A DNA stretch of 64,000 nt from Lepidurus packardi (taxonomy: Eukaryota; Arthropoda; Branchiopoda; Notostraca; Triopsidae): positions 4,712,001-4,776,000 of the forward strand of contig JAKZAN010000004.1 in NCBI GenBank assembly GCA_023053545.1. Direction: 5' to 3'. A program made the translations under genes and the position numbers. The notes under the pieces are model-generated. The model was not told where the DNA came from and made no database searches. It saw nothing but the letters and a program-made list of their open reading frames with translations. Shown piece by piece: positions 36,424 through 48,800 of the stretch. The number at the start of each line of letters is the position of its first letter. The first letter of the stretch is position 1.

Positions 36424-39400
36424 ATGCCAAAACCAAGACCTAATTATAAGCCATTCAACCAAGTTCAGAGAGAATCTAAATGCTTATCCTTCAACGGAAA
36501 CCCGGAATTCGTTATTATGCCTGATCAGTCGAGAGCTAACATGACATCTCAGGCGGACCAGAAAATAAGTGAGAAAAGGAAGGCGAATGCAAAGCATCCA
36601 GCACTGGGACAGTTGATTGCCATGTTTCAGGGTGTACTAGACGAAGACACTGTCACGGTAGTCTGGAATGACTGCGATGGCAATGGTAAAAAATACAGTA
36701 TAATTCAGATTAAATTCTAAATTGAATTATTAATCAAAATATAAATAGAATCATTATTTTTATATCTCTATAGTGGACGAAGCATTGGATATTTTAACCT
36801 CGGTTGCCACCAGTGCGGAGCCAGAGAAATTCCAGATCCCCGATTTTTCTAATCTTGTTCTGAAAAGCGAAGCCACGCCCACTCTATCCTCTCAACCAGT
36901 AAAATCTTGGCCTCATCCATCTGCAATTCCAGCTTCGACCAAATCTGCCTCCAGACCAGCCTTAAATCCTTACGCTGCCTCGTTCCAGGTGCTTTCGCCC
37001 AAGGAAAACGTCTTATCCAAGATCAAAAACGGCACCAAAGTATTGTTGTTAATGAGGGGCGTGCCCGGCAGTGGTAAATCCACGTTAGCTCAGCAAATTA
37101 AAGGTTCTTCGGGTGTGGTTTTAAGCACCGACGATTTCTTTCATACGGAAAATGGACGCTACAACTATAAGAAGGAGCTACTGGGCCGGGCACATGATTG
37201 GAACCGAGATCGGTGCTTAGACGATCTGAAAAGGGGTGTTAATCCTATTATTATTGATAATACCAACTTGGAAGCATGGGAAATGAAGCCGTATGTAGAT
37301 ATGGCCTTGGATCACGATTACTGGGTGGAGATTCTTGAACCAGATACTCCGTGGCGCCATAAGGCTCGCATTTTAGCCCAGAAGAACAGCCACAATGTTC
37401 CCAAGGAGAAGATTGAGCTCATGTTGGAGAAACTGCAGGTGCCAGTCAAAGCAAAAGATTTGGTAAGAGAAGCTTTTCAGAAAAAAAAAGCACTACGAAA
37501 CCATAAATCAGCCTTTACAGCCTCCGAACCTCTAAAACCCATCCCAGCACCGATAAGCTCTGTCTCTTCTTGTCCGAATTTCCCTCCTCAGCCCTCAAAT
37601 CCTGTTTTGGAGTCTTGGAAAGTGATGCCGAAAGCAACTGATAATACCTTCTCTGAACCGAAGCCTCAGCGAGCGATAAAATGGGCAAATTGCCAGCCTA
37701 GCACATCTAATTCTTCGTCAGCATTGTCTTCTTGGTTGAGTGAAGCAGAAGTAGCTCCCAAATGGGCGTATGAGGAGTCAAGTCAAGGTAGTGTAGAGAG
37801 TAGAGCACTGGAAACTGCGGCAGCAATCGAAGAAAACGATTCAAAGGACGATAGAGAGGATAAAGGTACCCAGACTCAATATTCAGACTATTTTGACTCC
37901 AAGAGCGATCTAATGCCACTGCAAGTCCTTATGGCGCGACCAAGAGCTATTAGTCTTTCCACGGGAAACACTAGCAATAACAGTCCTGAGCCCGGGATAA
38001 AGCAGAAATGGATGTTGGAGAAAGGCTGCAACACTGAAGAAATCCAAGAAGAGCCTTCGCCCAATAACTTGGCTTCTTTACAGGCATGGTTCCCTAGTAA
38101 CACTCCAGAAGACCTGGGGGATGTTTTAGACAAATGTGGCGGGGATTTAATTTGGGCTGTCAATTTATTACTTGACTCGGGGTATCAAATGGTGGAAACT
38201 ACTCCTGATTTTAGCACAATTACCGCCCCGGATGCGAAAATGTCAGAGCTTAGTCCTGTTTTGCCACCTTTGGAAGATTTGGTGATAGATTCAAATGTTG
38301 TGGCGGGAAATTCAAACGTTTCGCTAGAGACAACAGAAATTATGGAGGATAAAAAAGCTAAAGCTCGTCTGGAGGCTAAAAGACTCAAAGAAGAGCTTGA
38401 AAGCGCGTTCTCAGCCTCTAGTGGTATTAGCGAGAGGGCCCGAAGGATTTGTGGTAGGGACTATGAGGATTTCAGAGCATGTACCATTCGGAAAGCACGG
38501 GAAGCGAGGGACAGCCACGTAGAAGACCAAGTGGCAGCCATTGAAGCCATGTACGGCCCAGCTGGGGACCAAAACGTTCCTTTTGTGTCTGTACCTGATA
38601 ATCAGGATGGTTTACCCTTCTCTAGCCAATCAGGCGAAGAGGAAATGCTCAGTTTTACAATGGATCCTAATATGGCAGAGCAACTGCAATACTACTTTGG
38701 CTCTCCGCCCACTTTATTGGAATCCAATTGTCAGTATTGGACGCCGGAAAATCTCACCTTGCAAATCCCTAAAGCTTTAGCTCAGCAATTACACATGCAT
38801 TGGTGCGGTTCATTAGTTAACCCTGTAATGCCTACGCAAGATTGGGAGTTTGCCTACGATGAGGAATTTGCTCAGTATTTGAGTCGCATGGAAAGCGAAC
38901 AGTTTACCACCTTGCAAGATGTGATGGATTTCGAATATGCTATGCAGTTGGCCGAAAACGATGTTAGTTGTACAGTACTTTATTTCTCATTGATCTTCTT
39001 TCTATTTTCATGGATTTGTTTCTATTCCCGTAGAAGTTATTGGGACAAGTTCATAAAAGAGACAGTTTGGCAACCAAACTGTCCAGACAGATGTTACGCG
39101 AGAATTTCCCATCGGTGGATCCTTTGGCTTTAGAAGCTGTTTTCGAAGCTCATTTGTATAACTATGGTGCAACAGTAGAGTGGGTCGCAGCGTCTTTTAA
39201 TGTGGCCCAAGCAGAACCTCGCCAATTCCAAGGGTCTTCCCTGAAAACCAGACCCATTGAGGTGAATTTATCTAGTCTTTCTATAATACTACAGAAACCC
39301 GCTTGTTGTTAATCTTCTACATTTGCTTAGATTTTTTCCTTCTTTCAAGAACATATCTACATAATTTTCTTCCTTACACTTAAGGTGTAGTCTACAAGGT

Positions 39401-40301
39401 TAAGAGTTAAAGTTAATCGTGGACGACTGCTCGGTTTTGACTATCGTGAGTTTGTAAGGCCAGTCCAGACCGTAAAGCAATTTCATTGTTGCTGTATTGT
39501 AGCCGAAAGAAGTAGAGGGAGAGGAATTCCTGTACAGTCTCTTTTTTTAGGTATTAAGGTAGATGTAGCCGAGCTCTAAAAGGTTCGAAAGTTAAAAGTA
39601 TGAAAGTTGCTGGGCAAAGCGGATATTGACTTTTAAGCGCTATAGTAAGACCAGACCGCTAAACATTTCATTGTTCTTTATACCACAGCCCGAAGAACGA
39701 GACGAAGAGGACTATGTTTATCGTAGCGCCCGCGATTTGCGTGCAGAAGCTGTTTTATATTACCAAATGAAGACCGAAGCCATGCAGAAAGCCCAAGATC
39801 AGTACCGCAAAGGCATGAAAGCTGCTGCTGCCTTTTACGCCGAGAAAGTCTGTTGAAAACTAAACTCCTGTAGATGTTAAAACAAAATTGAAAAACATAT
39901 TTTTATTATTATTAGGGCCGCCGGTTTATTGAATTGTACAAAACAGCCAATCGGCACGCCGCGCAAGTGATTGTGGAGGAAAGTAATGCTTCCAACGACC
40001 AAAGAACGTTGGATTTGCATTTATTGTACGTGACTGAAGCCCTAGCCGTCCTGGAAGCCTTTTTAAGCCAGTGTAATGACGCGGGAACGGTTTTAAACAT
40101 CATTACTGGCAAAGGCAAACACAGTGTAGATGGACGAGCTAAAATTAAGCCGGCTGTCATGGAGTTTCTCAAATCTAGAAACATGTCGTAAGTTGCTTTT
40201 CCCGACAAAACCCAATTTTTCTAGTATAATTTTTTTTTTCAAGTTTCGAGCACGTGAATGCCGGGATGCTGAAAGTGAAACTCAACAGGCGAGGAAAGTG
40301 A
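36424..40301 (+). CDS. N4BP2: NEDD4-binding protein 2 homologue (CUE, P-loop kinase, Smr)
   Basis: The six coding exons are 36424-36685, 36774-38962, 39034-39261, 39689-39847, 39916-40187 and 40244-40301, giving 1055 residues. An N-terminal CUE-like segment (about 60-105) should bind ubiquitin. A second CUE-like helix bundle lies near 435-475 (AWFPSNTPEDLGDVL). The polynucleotide-kinase-like P-loop is GVPGSGKST at 183-191, followed by STDDFF and the IIDNTNLEAWEM block. The C-terminus has the helical DUF1771 region (RDLRAEAVLYYQ) and an Smr domain with LDLH at 978-981 and TGKGKHS at 1010-1016. Relatives of this Smr/CUE family, yeast Cue2 and worm NONU-1, cut mRNA at collided ribosomes in no-go decay. 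A similar role here is inference. The protein is shorter than human N4BP2, mainly in the disordered middle. The 3' end faces the convergent ZCCHC10-like gene 288 bases away. Confidence 0.93.
39453..39522 (+). repeat. Decayed copy of the N4BP2 exon 4 acceptor region
   Basis: In the N4BP2 intron before exon 4, this stretch resembles 39645-39710. Both have GTAAG, CCAGACCG, TAAA, ATTTCATTGTT, a YAG acceptor, then CCGAA and a purine-rich start. The two are about 192 bases apart. It looks like a local tandem duplication that included a 3' splice site and the start of the exon. The upstream copy has no matching open exon. Confidence 0.5.
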
Positions 40302-40531
40302 AGGAAAGGGGTAGACAAACTCGAGTACAAACTAAAACTTCTCTTCTTTAAGGATATTCAGGTTCAGAATCCGAGAAAACGGTTATTTTTGTAACTTTTT
40401 TAGCTTTTAACTGGAGGGTTTAAATTGTAAAATTCCTGGCACTTGGTATAAAGTAAAGATTTTTCAAAGGAATTTTTCAACTTTATTCTTTCGTCATCGC
40501 TGAAAATGCCAGGATCACACTCCAATTTTTT

Positions 40532-40537
40532 TTTATT
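40532..40537 (-). terminator. Likely poly(A) signal of the ZCCHC10-like gene
   Basis: AATAAA on the minus strand lies 53 bases after the stop codon, inside a long A run on that strand. It lies between the convergent N4BP2 and ZCCHC10-like genes. Confidence 0.45.
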
Positions 40538-40589
40538 TTTTTAAGAATGCCACAGAAAATAACTGAAAAAAGAGTTTCCGAACAGCAGA

Positions 40590-42262
<1,673 letters not shown>

Positions 42263-42552
42263 TTTGCTTATTAAACTAGCACTTTCTGGTCAAAGTTATT
42301 ATTTAAAAAGTCGGAATAAAAGTTCACAGCAATTAATTGTTTGGCTTGAAGGTCAACAAACGCGTAGTAGCAAGACTCTTCCCATTAGGCTGTGAACACA
42401 TCGCTCGCATTCATAAAAATAAAAAAAAATCTTTCACCAGTGGAATTCGCGTGCATTTCATGATTTTTTATACAGCTTTAAATAGCAGAAACTGCAGATG
42501 CTTTTTACATCCCTCCCCCATTTTCACTTAAGACTCTTTAATCACATGTGTA

Positions 42553-44355
42553 TCAGGCTGGAAATAAGGGTGCCACACCACTAAGGAAGTCTTTCTCGAA
42601 TTCCTCATCGGAAAATCGGCTTACGGATGCCCTATTCATTCAAATAAATCATAAGCTACTTTCCTTTTTTTGTTTATGGTTTTTGAGAATCTTGTACCTC
42701 GCATTGATCTTAAGCTTGGTCCTTTCCGTCTCCGTCATATTTAAAACGTTATGTAAGACGCTGGAATATTCTTCCTCGTCCCAAGCGAGTAGTCCATTCT
42801 GACTTGCTCCGTCTGGAATTACTATATCCATTAAAGGACCCCCCGATTTATGCGCTACCATAATCACCCCAGCTGCCATACATTCTACAACGCCTATGAA
42901 GAAGTAAAATAAACAAAAAGACGTACAATTGGATGAGACGAATACATAAATTTAATTTTAGAAGATTTTCTCAAGCTTTGAGTTTTCTTTAAGGCAAGAA
43001 AGTTAGCTTTACCAATGCCAAAGTGCTCATTCCACATAGTGTGCAATCCAATCGTGGAATCCTGCAACATTTCTTTGAGTTCTTCAAAGGTGACGTTGAT
43101 ATGGAACCCAACTTGGCCGTCGATGTTAAAGTGCTTGACTAATCGCTTATAATCTTCAACTCTGTCGAAGTCCTCTTGATGTCGACAGCTGCCAACTAAG
43201 AGCAATCTTACAGATGCCTTCTTCTCATCGGGGAGTCTATCCACCAAATGGAAAAAGGAGCGAATCATCAAAGGATGGTCTTTTTCAGGACGGAATTGCG
43301 CTACAGCAATAATTTTTTTTAGCTCTTTATCCGAATCGGGAATTAACTCCAATTGCGAAAATGCGGTGACGTCACAAGGTGGGTAAACCCGTCTCGTGCG
43401 AAAGGGAATCTTCCAAATGCTGTTAATGTGGTTTTCGGTCCACGAAGAGTTCACTAGAGCGACATCTGCTCGCCGACCCATCCAGCCATAAATGTACGCG
43501 AAGATTCGGTAGTAAACTAACTTGGAAGAGCTTAAAACTGCACTGCGAGCTATACGGGCGTTATTATTGTACGTTAACGATTGCTGGGAGACTCGCTTTA
43601 GCATATCGGTACTAATAGTGGGGTAGTGTACGTAACAACCCACTTTGGAACCTCCCAAATATTTAAATAATGGGTAAGAGAAGGCGTAGCCCATTGTGTC
43701 TATGTAAATATCTGTTTTTGAAGACAGGAAAAGCGCGAATTATCATTGGATTTTTTTCAATTTTATTTTAATATACCTGGTACGAGTTTAAACAGAGCTT
43801 CCAAGCTGAGAATCATGGAACCAAGGCTTTGGCCCAAGAGTGTAAAAACTGGATAACGTCCAGCTTCAATCCAGCCTCTTTGGGTTAAGTAAACAAAGGA
43901 TACGGAAGAGCTGGAGAGATTAATGTTGAATTTATTTCGAGCGTGGTTCAGGATTTCTTCGGAAGGCAACTGGTCGCCTGTGTAGACGACAATATGGTAG
44001 TCTGCATACCTGTAAATATTAATAGAATTAAGCTTCCAAACAAATTTTATTTTATTTTTGAGGAATTAAATTTGTCACTTTTTCTGCAACGCTCGTACGC
44101 TACACCATAGTACTCTTTCACCACCTCCCCCTGCATTACAGTAAGGATGAAATATACCAATAATAGGGTTTGGAAACTGAGATTTTTGTTTTAGTTTCCT
44201 TGTTTCGATTATCTACGAATATTCGTACGATATTTATCATTTGAATTAGGTAGAAATGAAAGTTTTACCTTCTTAACGAAGTACACTAAGATAACTAGGA
44301 TTGCTGTAGCAATTATGAGCATTTTTTTTAGGGTTGTTTCAAGACCAATAGTCAT
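42553..44355 (-). CDS. ALG11: ALG11, GDP-Man:Man3GlcNAc2-PP-dolichol mannosyltransferase
   Basis: This ER membrane enzyme adds the fourth and fifth mannose (alpha-1,2) to the dolichol-linked glycan on the cytosolic face. The six coding exons are 44355-44269, 44176-44079, 44009-43777, 43711-43013, 42893-42698 and 42631-42553, giving 463 residues (human about 490). One N-terminal membrane helix ([15 protein letters not shown]) is encoded by exon 1. Exon 2 carries the loop [15 protein letters not shown] from about residue 39. Later landmarks are [28 protein letters not shown] and [12 protein letters not shown]. The GT-B/GT4 EX7E pair falls at E368 and E376. The ATG at 44355 is the first plausible start directly before the membrane helix. 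The gene lies 290 bases upstream of the ZCCHC10-like gene on the same strand and is divergent from ATP7. Confidence 0.95.
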
Positions 44356-44541
44356 TTTATTTAATCTTGTAAGAATTAAAATTACTTCATTTCGAGCTAC
44401 TACTAATTGTAGCGTTTCGGGAGACGGTTTTGCTACGAGCTTCCAGATAGCTCCCAACAGGAGGCTATGCAGTTGCGTCCCAACTGCACCATAAATGATA
44501 GAGCAACGTTTCCAAATCTCATTTGTGTTCGGTTAGGTTAA

Positions 44542-44889
44542 GGGTACGTTTTATTGAGAAATGATCCGTTCACCAGTTCTTCCGTTGGACAGCTCTCGTT
44601 GACAATAAAACGGACGTTCTGCAGGTCGCCGTTCAACTGGCTGAGTTGAACGAGCGTTGACAGTAAAACGCCCGTCAAGCTTAGGGGCGGGCTTAGGGAT
44701 CGTCCAGAGTTCTACTATGCATCAGGGACGCAGTTGAACGGAAAGCGGTTTTCGAGTTACGCGCCAAGCCATCCCGTTGAGCTGTTCCCGCTAAAACGCC
44801 CGTCCAGCTGATCCCTGTCCCCGCGAAAGTGGCAGTTGAGCCAACTGGCCAACGCAGTTACTCAGTTCCGTTCACGATAAAACACACCC
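44542..44889. mobile_element. Small element with TAA duplications (PIF/Harbinger-like MITE)
   Basis: The element is 348 bases, flanked by TAA at 44539-44541 and 44890-44892. The ends are inverted: GGGTACGTTTTAT on the left, GGGTGTGTTTTAT (reversed) on the right, with further weak pairing inward (GATCCGTTCA against the right-end GAACGGA). A 3-base TAA/TTA target and GGG-starting tips fit PIF/Harbinger. The inside is GC-rich compared with its surroundings and repeats a unit like GTTGACARTAAAACG and TAAAACGCCCGTC three times. There is no coding sequence. It lies in the divergent ALG11-ATP7 spacer. Confidence 0.7.
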
Positions 44890-44892
44890 TAA

Positions 44893-45821
44893 GTTAGGTT
44901 AGGTTAGCTTAAGTTAGGACTCCCCCCCATCTCTCATTCCCGTCCCTTGCTCCCTAAACGCATGTTTTTTTTAAATAAAGGGAGTCATTGAGAACGACGG
45001 AAAAGCTTCTCCCGAAACTAGTTATGTGTTTAATTTCGTGGTGAACATTTGTTTACAACTAAGCTCCGCCCCCTGGCGTAACCAAATAGCCACGTGATTT
45101 GTCATTCGTGATATGTCAGCAGTAACGCGTGAAGTGTGATGGTTGACCTCTTTTAGTTCCTGGTTTTACTTGATCCAGTTTTAACTCTACCCAGTGTTCT
45201 ATCAACTTTCTCGCCTAAAAACAACCTGCTGTACGAATCCATCTAGGCTTAGTCTGTTCCTAGTCCTTTCGAAGACACTTTGCTGGCCCCAAAACGAACG
45301 TGATAAATCAATAACTTGTGGAGCTTGTTTGGTTGATGCGTGGGCTGTAAGTTTACCAAACCTTCCTAAACTTTATAATCTTCCTAACCGTATTGTAACA
45401 AGAAGGCTAGAGTTGAATACTGTATTTGTCGTTGCTCAGGCTTCAGTGCCTTACTCTTTACATTAGTCTGCCTGTTTTACTACCTGACCGTGTATTCCAA
45501 AGCAGTAAGACTCCTTACAACGTTTACCCTTCCGTGCCACGGCACTCGACCTTTTCCAGTAACACCTTCCCAAACGTGCAAAAATGATTCACGAGAGCCT
45601 ACAATTAGCCAAGGAAAACGCCTTGAATAGGTCACTCGCAACATTATTAACGCCGCTTACTATACTTGACGTTTTGGATACGTCAGCTCGTAAACATCCC
45701 TTGCGATTCCAAGAATTTTGCTCGGCGATGCAGCCGGTGCGCAAAAATCTTGCGTTTCGTGTGCAAAAATCCCTTAAGATTTCATAAAAACCCTGGTCAT
45801 GAAGCTAATAGATCCTATTCA
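44893..45821 (+). other. ATP7 upstream region and probable 5' UTR
   Basis: This spacer lies between the divergent ALG11 and ATP7 genes. It holds one TAAGCTCCGCCC 12-mer (45060-45071) and a CACGTG E-box near 45091. A likely 5' UTR intron has donor GTAAGT near 45350 and an acceptor at GTTGCTCAG (about 45438) or CTTTTCCAG (about 45562). A 67-codon open frame starting at 45584 precedes the chosen ATP7 start and could be an upstream frame. No other gene is supported. Confidence 0.4.
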
Positions 45822-48800
45822 ATGCTTCCAGAACGTACTGGAGATTATGATGCCGGAATTTCTCTGCTTGATTCAAAAGACAAAACAGAAATGAATAGTT
45901 TAAAAAAACTCAAACTCGTTTCAATTTCTCTTAACCAGGAGCTACAAATCGCCTACGTGAATCGATATGGCATGGATACTAAATTGAAACCTTTTCTAAG
46001 TATGTCCCAGTCCAGTGTATTCCATCCGGAAGATCAAGATGGCCTCAGGTAATTATATAAAATTCACTCTAAACTTGCAAAAACTACCATTAATTTCTAC
46101 TCACAAATTACTATTAAAGATGTATAGCTAATCAATTAATCATAAAAATTCATTCTCTTAATTAGAAAAGTTCACTCCACTTTAAAAAAAAATCGAACTT
46201 TCTAAAAAGTTTGCAAAGTTATGTTGAACTCTGCTTCATTAAAATGGTCAAAGTTAGAGATATTTAGACATTTAAAATAAACTGCTTTAATTACTTAGTT
46301 TGTTATTTGGGTATTGAGACTACCTTTACTCGATCCCCAAAGATTTTTCTTTCCGGAACTTTTACTAAAAACCAATCAAGCTGATTTTTAAGAAAGGTCT
46401 ACCAAATAAACGGTCGTTAGAGATATTTAGACATTTAAAATAAACAGCTTTAATTACTTAGTTTGTAATTATTTGGTATTGAGACTACCTTACTCGATCC
46501 CCAAAGGTTTTAACTTTTACTAAAAACCAATTAAGCTGATTTCTAAGAATGGTCTACCAAATAAACGGTCGATAACAAGTGTGCGATTTTATCAATTTTG
46601 ACTCATCTATAGCTATGCCGTAACTACACTCCGTGAGATTCCCCAGCTGATTTTTCGGACATAATTTCTTTATCTTTGCCTACCCAACTCAAGGAATAAC
46701 CGATAAGAAATGACTGACTGTCTTCCCCCCTTTTTGGTTATTTAGTTTGCTCTTCTTTTCTGAACAGTTCTTTTCTGACCTTAGTTCTTTGACGAGTTTA
46801 CCGTTAGGTAGGTCAAAACTCAAAACTTCGGTCAGTGAACTTGCTCCTGTTCATAACTGTAAAACTTTAACAAGTTATTTTCGAGCGGCAGAAGGTTCAT
46901 TTTTATGTAGTTTCTCTTCCGCGGGTGTCCGTTTAGGTCGTGTTGGCTCTCACGTACGCGTTTTCGCTTAGCTTTTATTCAGCTTCTTTTGTTTAAGATT
47001 GATTAGTATGTCCCAATTAACGCTTTGTTTTGTCCTTTTTCTATAGGACAAGTATTACACCTATGAAGCAGGAAGGCGCGTCGCCAGTGCCAGGTGCAAT
47101 GGAGGATGAAAACGTGAATGTATTGAAAGTCCAAATCGAGGGAATGACGTGTCAGTCGTGCGTGAGTAAGATCGAGACAAGGTTGAAGCAAAGCGCGGGG
47201 ATAATCTCCATCCAAGTACGGTTGGACGACCAATTGGGGGTTGTGCGTTTCGAGCCAAGCGTCGTCACTGTGCAAGAAATATTGGATGCCATCACCAACA
47301 TGGGTTTTCGCGCCAAACAGGCCAATTTCGCCCAAAACGTGCTTATTAGCATCCAAGGCATGTCATGTCAGTCCTGCGTGCGGAATATCGAGGGGAAAAT
47401 GAGTGCTCAACCTGGCATTCTGGCAATTAAAGTCCAATTGGAGCAGAAAAGCGCAGAAGTCAAGTTCAATCCGCAGTTTATCAACCCAGAATCCATTTGC
47501 GACCTAATAGTGCAGGTTAATGCCAAATTCAGGGCTTCTGTCTACATTTCTGCGCCGGAAAAATGCGTCTTCAAAGTGGAAGGGATGCGATGTCAGTCGT
47601 GTGTCAAGAAAATCGAGTCAAGTCTCGGAAGTGAGCTTGGAATTACGCAAATTAAGGTGGATTTCGAAGCTAAAAGAGCTTTGGTTGACTACAATCCCGA
47701 GTTGACGAACCCTCGAGTCATTAAGAAGGCTATTGAGGTCCTTAAATCGGATTTTCGAGTGGAACTTCTGGACGAATCGAGTAAATTGGATTTCAATACC
47801 GTTTTAATTTTATTCTTGAGTTTGTAGATGAGTTTTTTTTAAATTTACTTTTCAGGTCCTGGATTAAGTAGTGGAGCTTCTGAATCTCGGTTAGAGGCCG
47901 AATTGGAAGAGAAACCCTTAATGTCAGATTCCGAGAGCTTGGAAAAGTGTTATATCCAGATTCAAGGGATGACGTGCGCTTCTTGTGTCTCTGCGATTGA
48001 AAAACACGTCAAAAGACTGCCAGGTATTTATCCTTTCTTATCGTATAAACAAGAAAGTTCGGGCGAGGAATCTAAGGAATTTTGTATTGTAGGGGTGAGG
48101 TCCATATTGGTGGCGTTGATGGCTGGCAAAGCGGAAGTTCGATACGAAGGGAGCGTTATTCAGCCAGGGTCGATTGCAGATTCCATCACAGATTTAGGAT
48201 TCCCTTCGTCTCTTATGGAAGAACAGAATTCAAAAGCTGGGGAAGTGGAATTGCAGGTAAAATTGGTCTTATAGTGTTTTAGATCGTTTATTGAAAGTTT
48301 TTTTGATAGATTATGGGAATGACGTGCGCTTCCTGTGTGAACAATATTGAATGTGCAGTAAAGAAATTACCTGGTGTAGAGTCTGCAGTGGTAGCTTTAT
48401 CAACCCAAAGAGGCAAATTTGGCTTCCAGCCGGAAAATTGCGGTGCTCGCGATATAATTGAAGCGATTAACGTGAGTACTGCAATTGAAATACCTTATTT
48501 AGCAATTAGCTTGTAAACTAATTATATGGGTTCGTGGATTAAATTGATATTTTGTGGTCATTTTTTTAAAATTTGTTTTAGAGATTGGGGTTTGAAGCCT
48601 CATTAGTGAACAATGCAGACCGCACGACTAGTCATCTGGACCATAAAGAAGATATCCGCAAATGGCGAAACGCCTTTTTAGTGTCTTTGATCTTTGGGCT
48701 GCCTTCTATGGTCATCATGACCTATTTTATGATCCTCATGGAGCAACCTGGCTTCCACCATGCAGATATGTGTTGCATTATACCTGGGTTGTCTTTGGAG

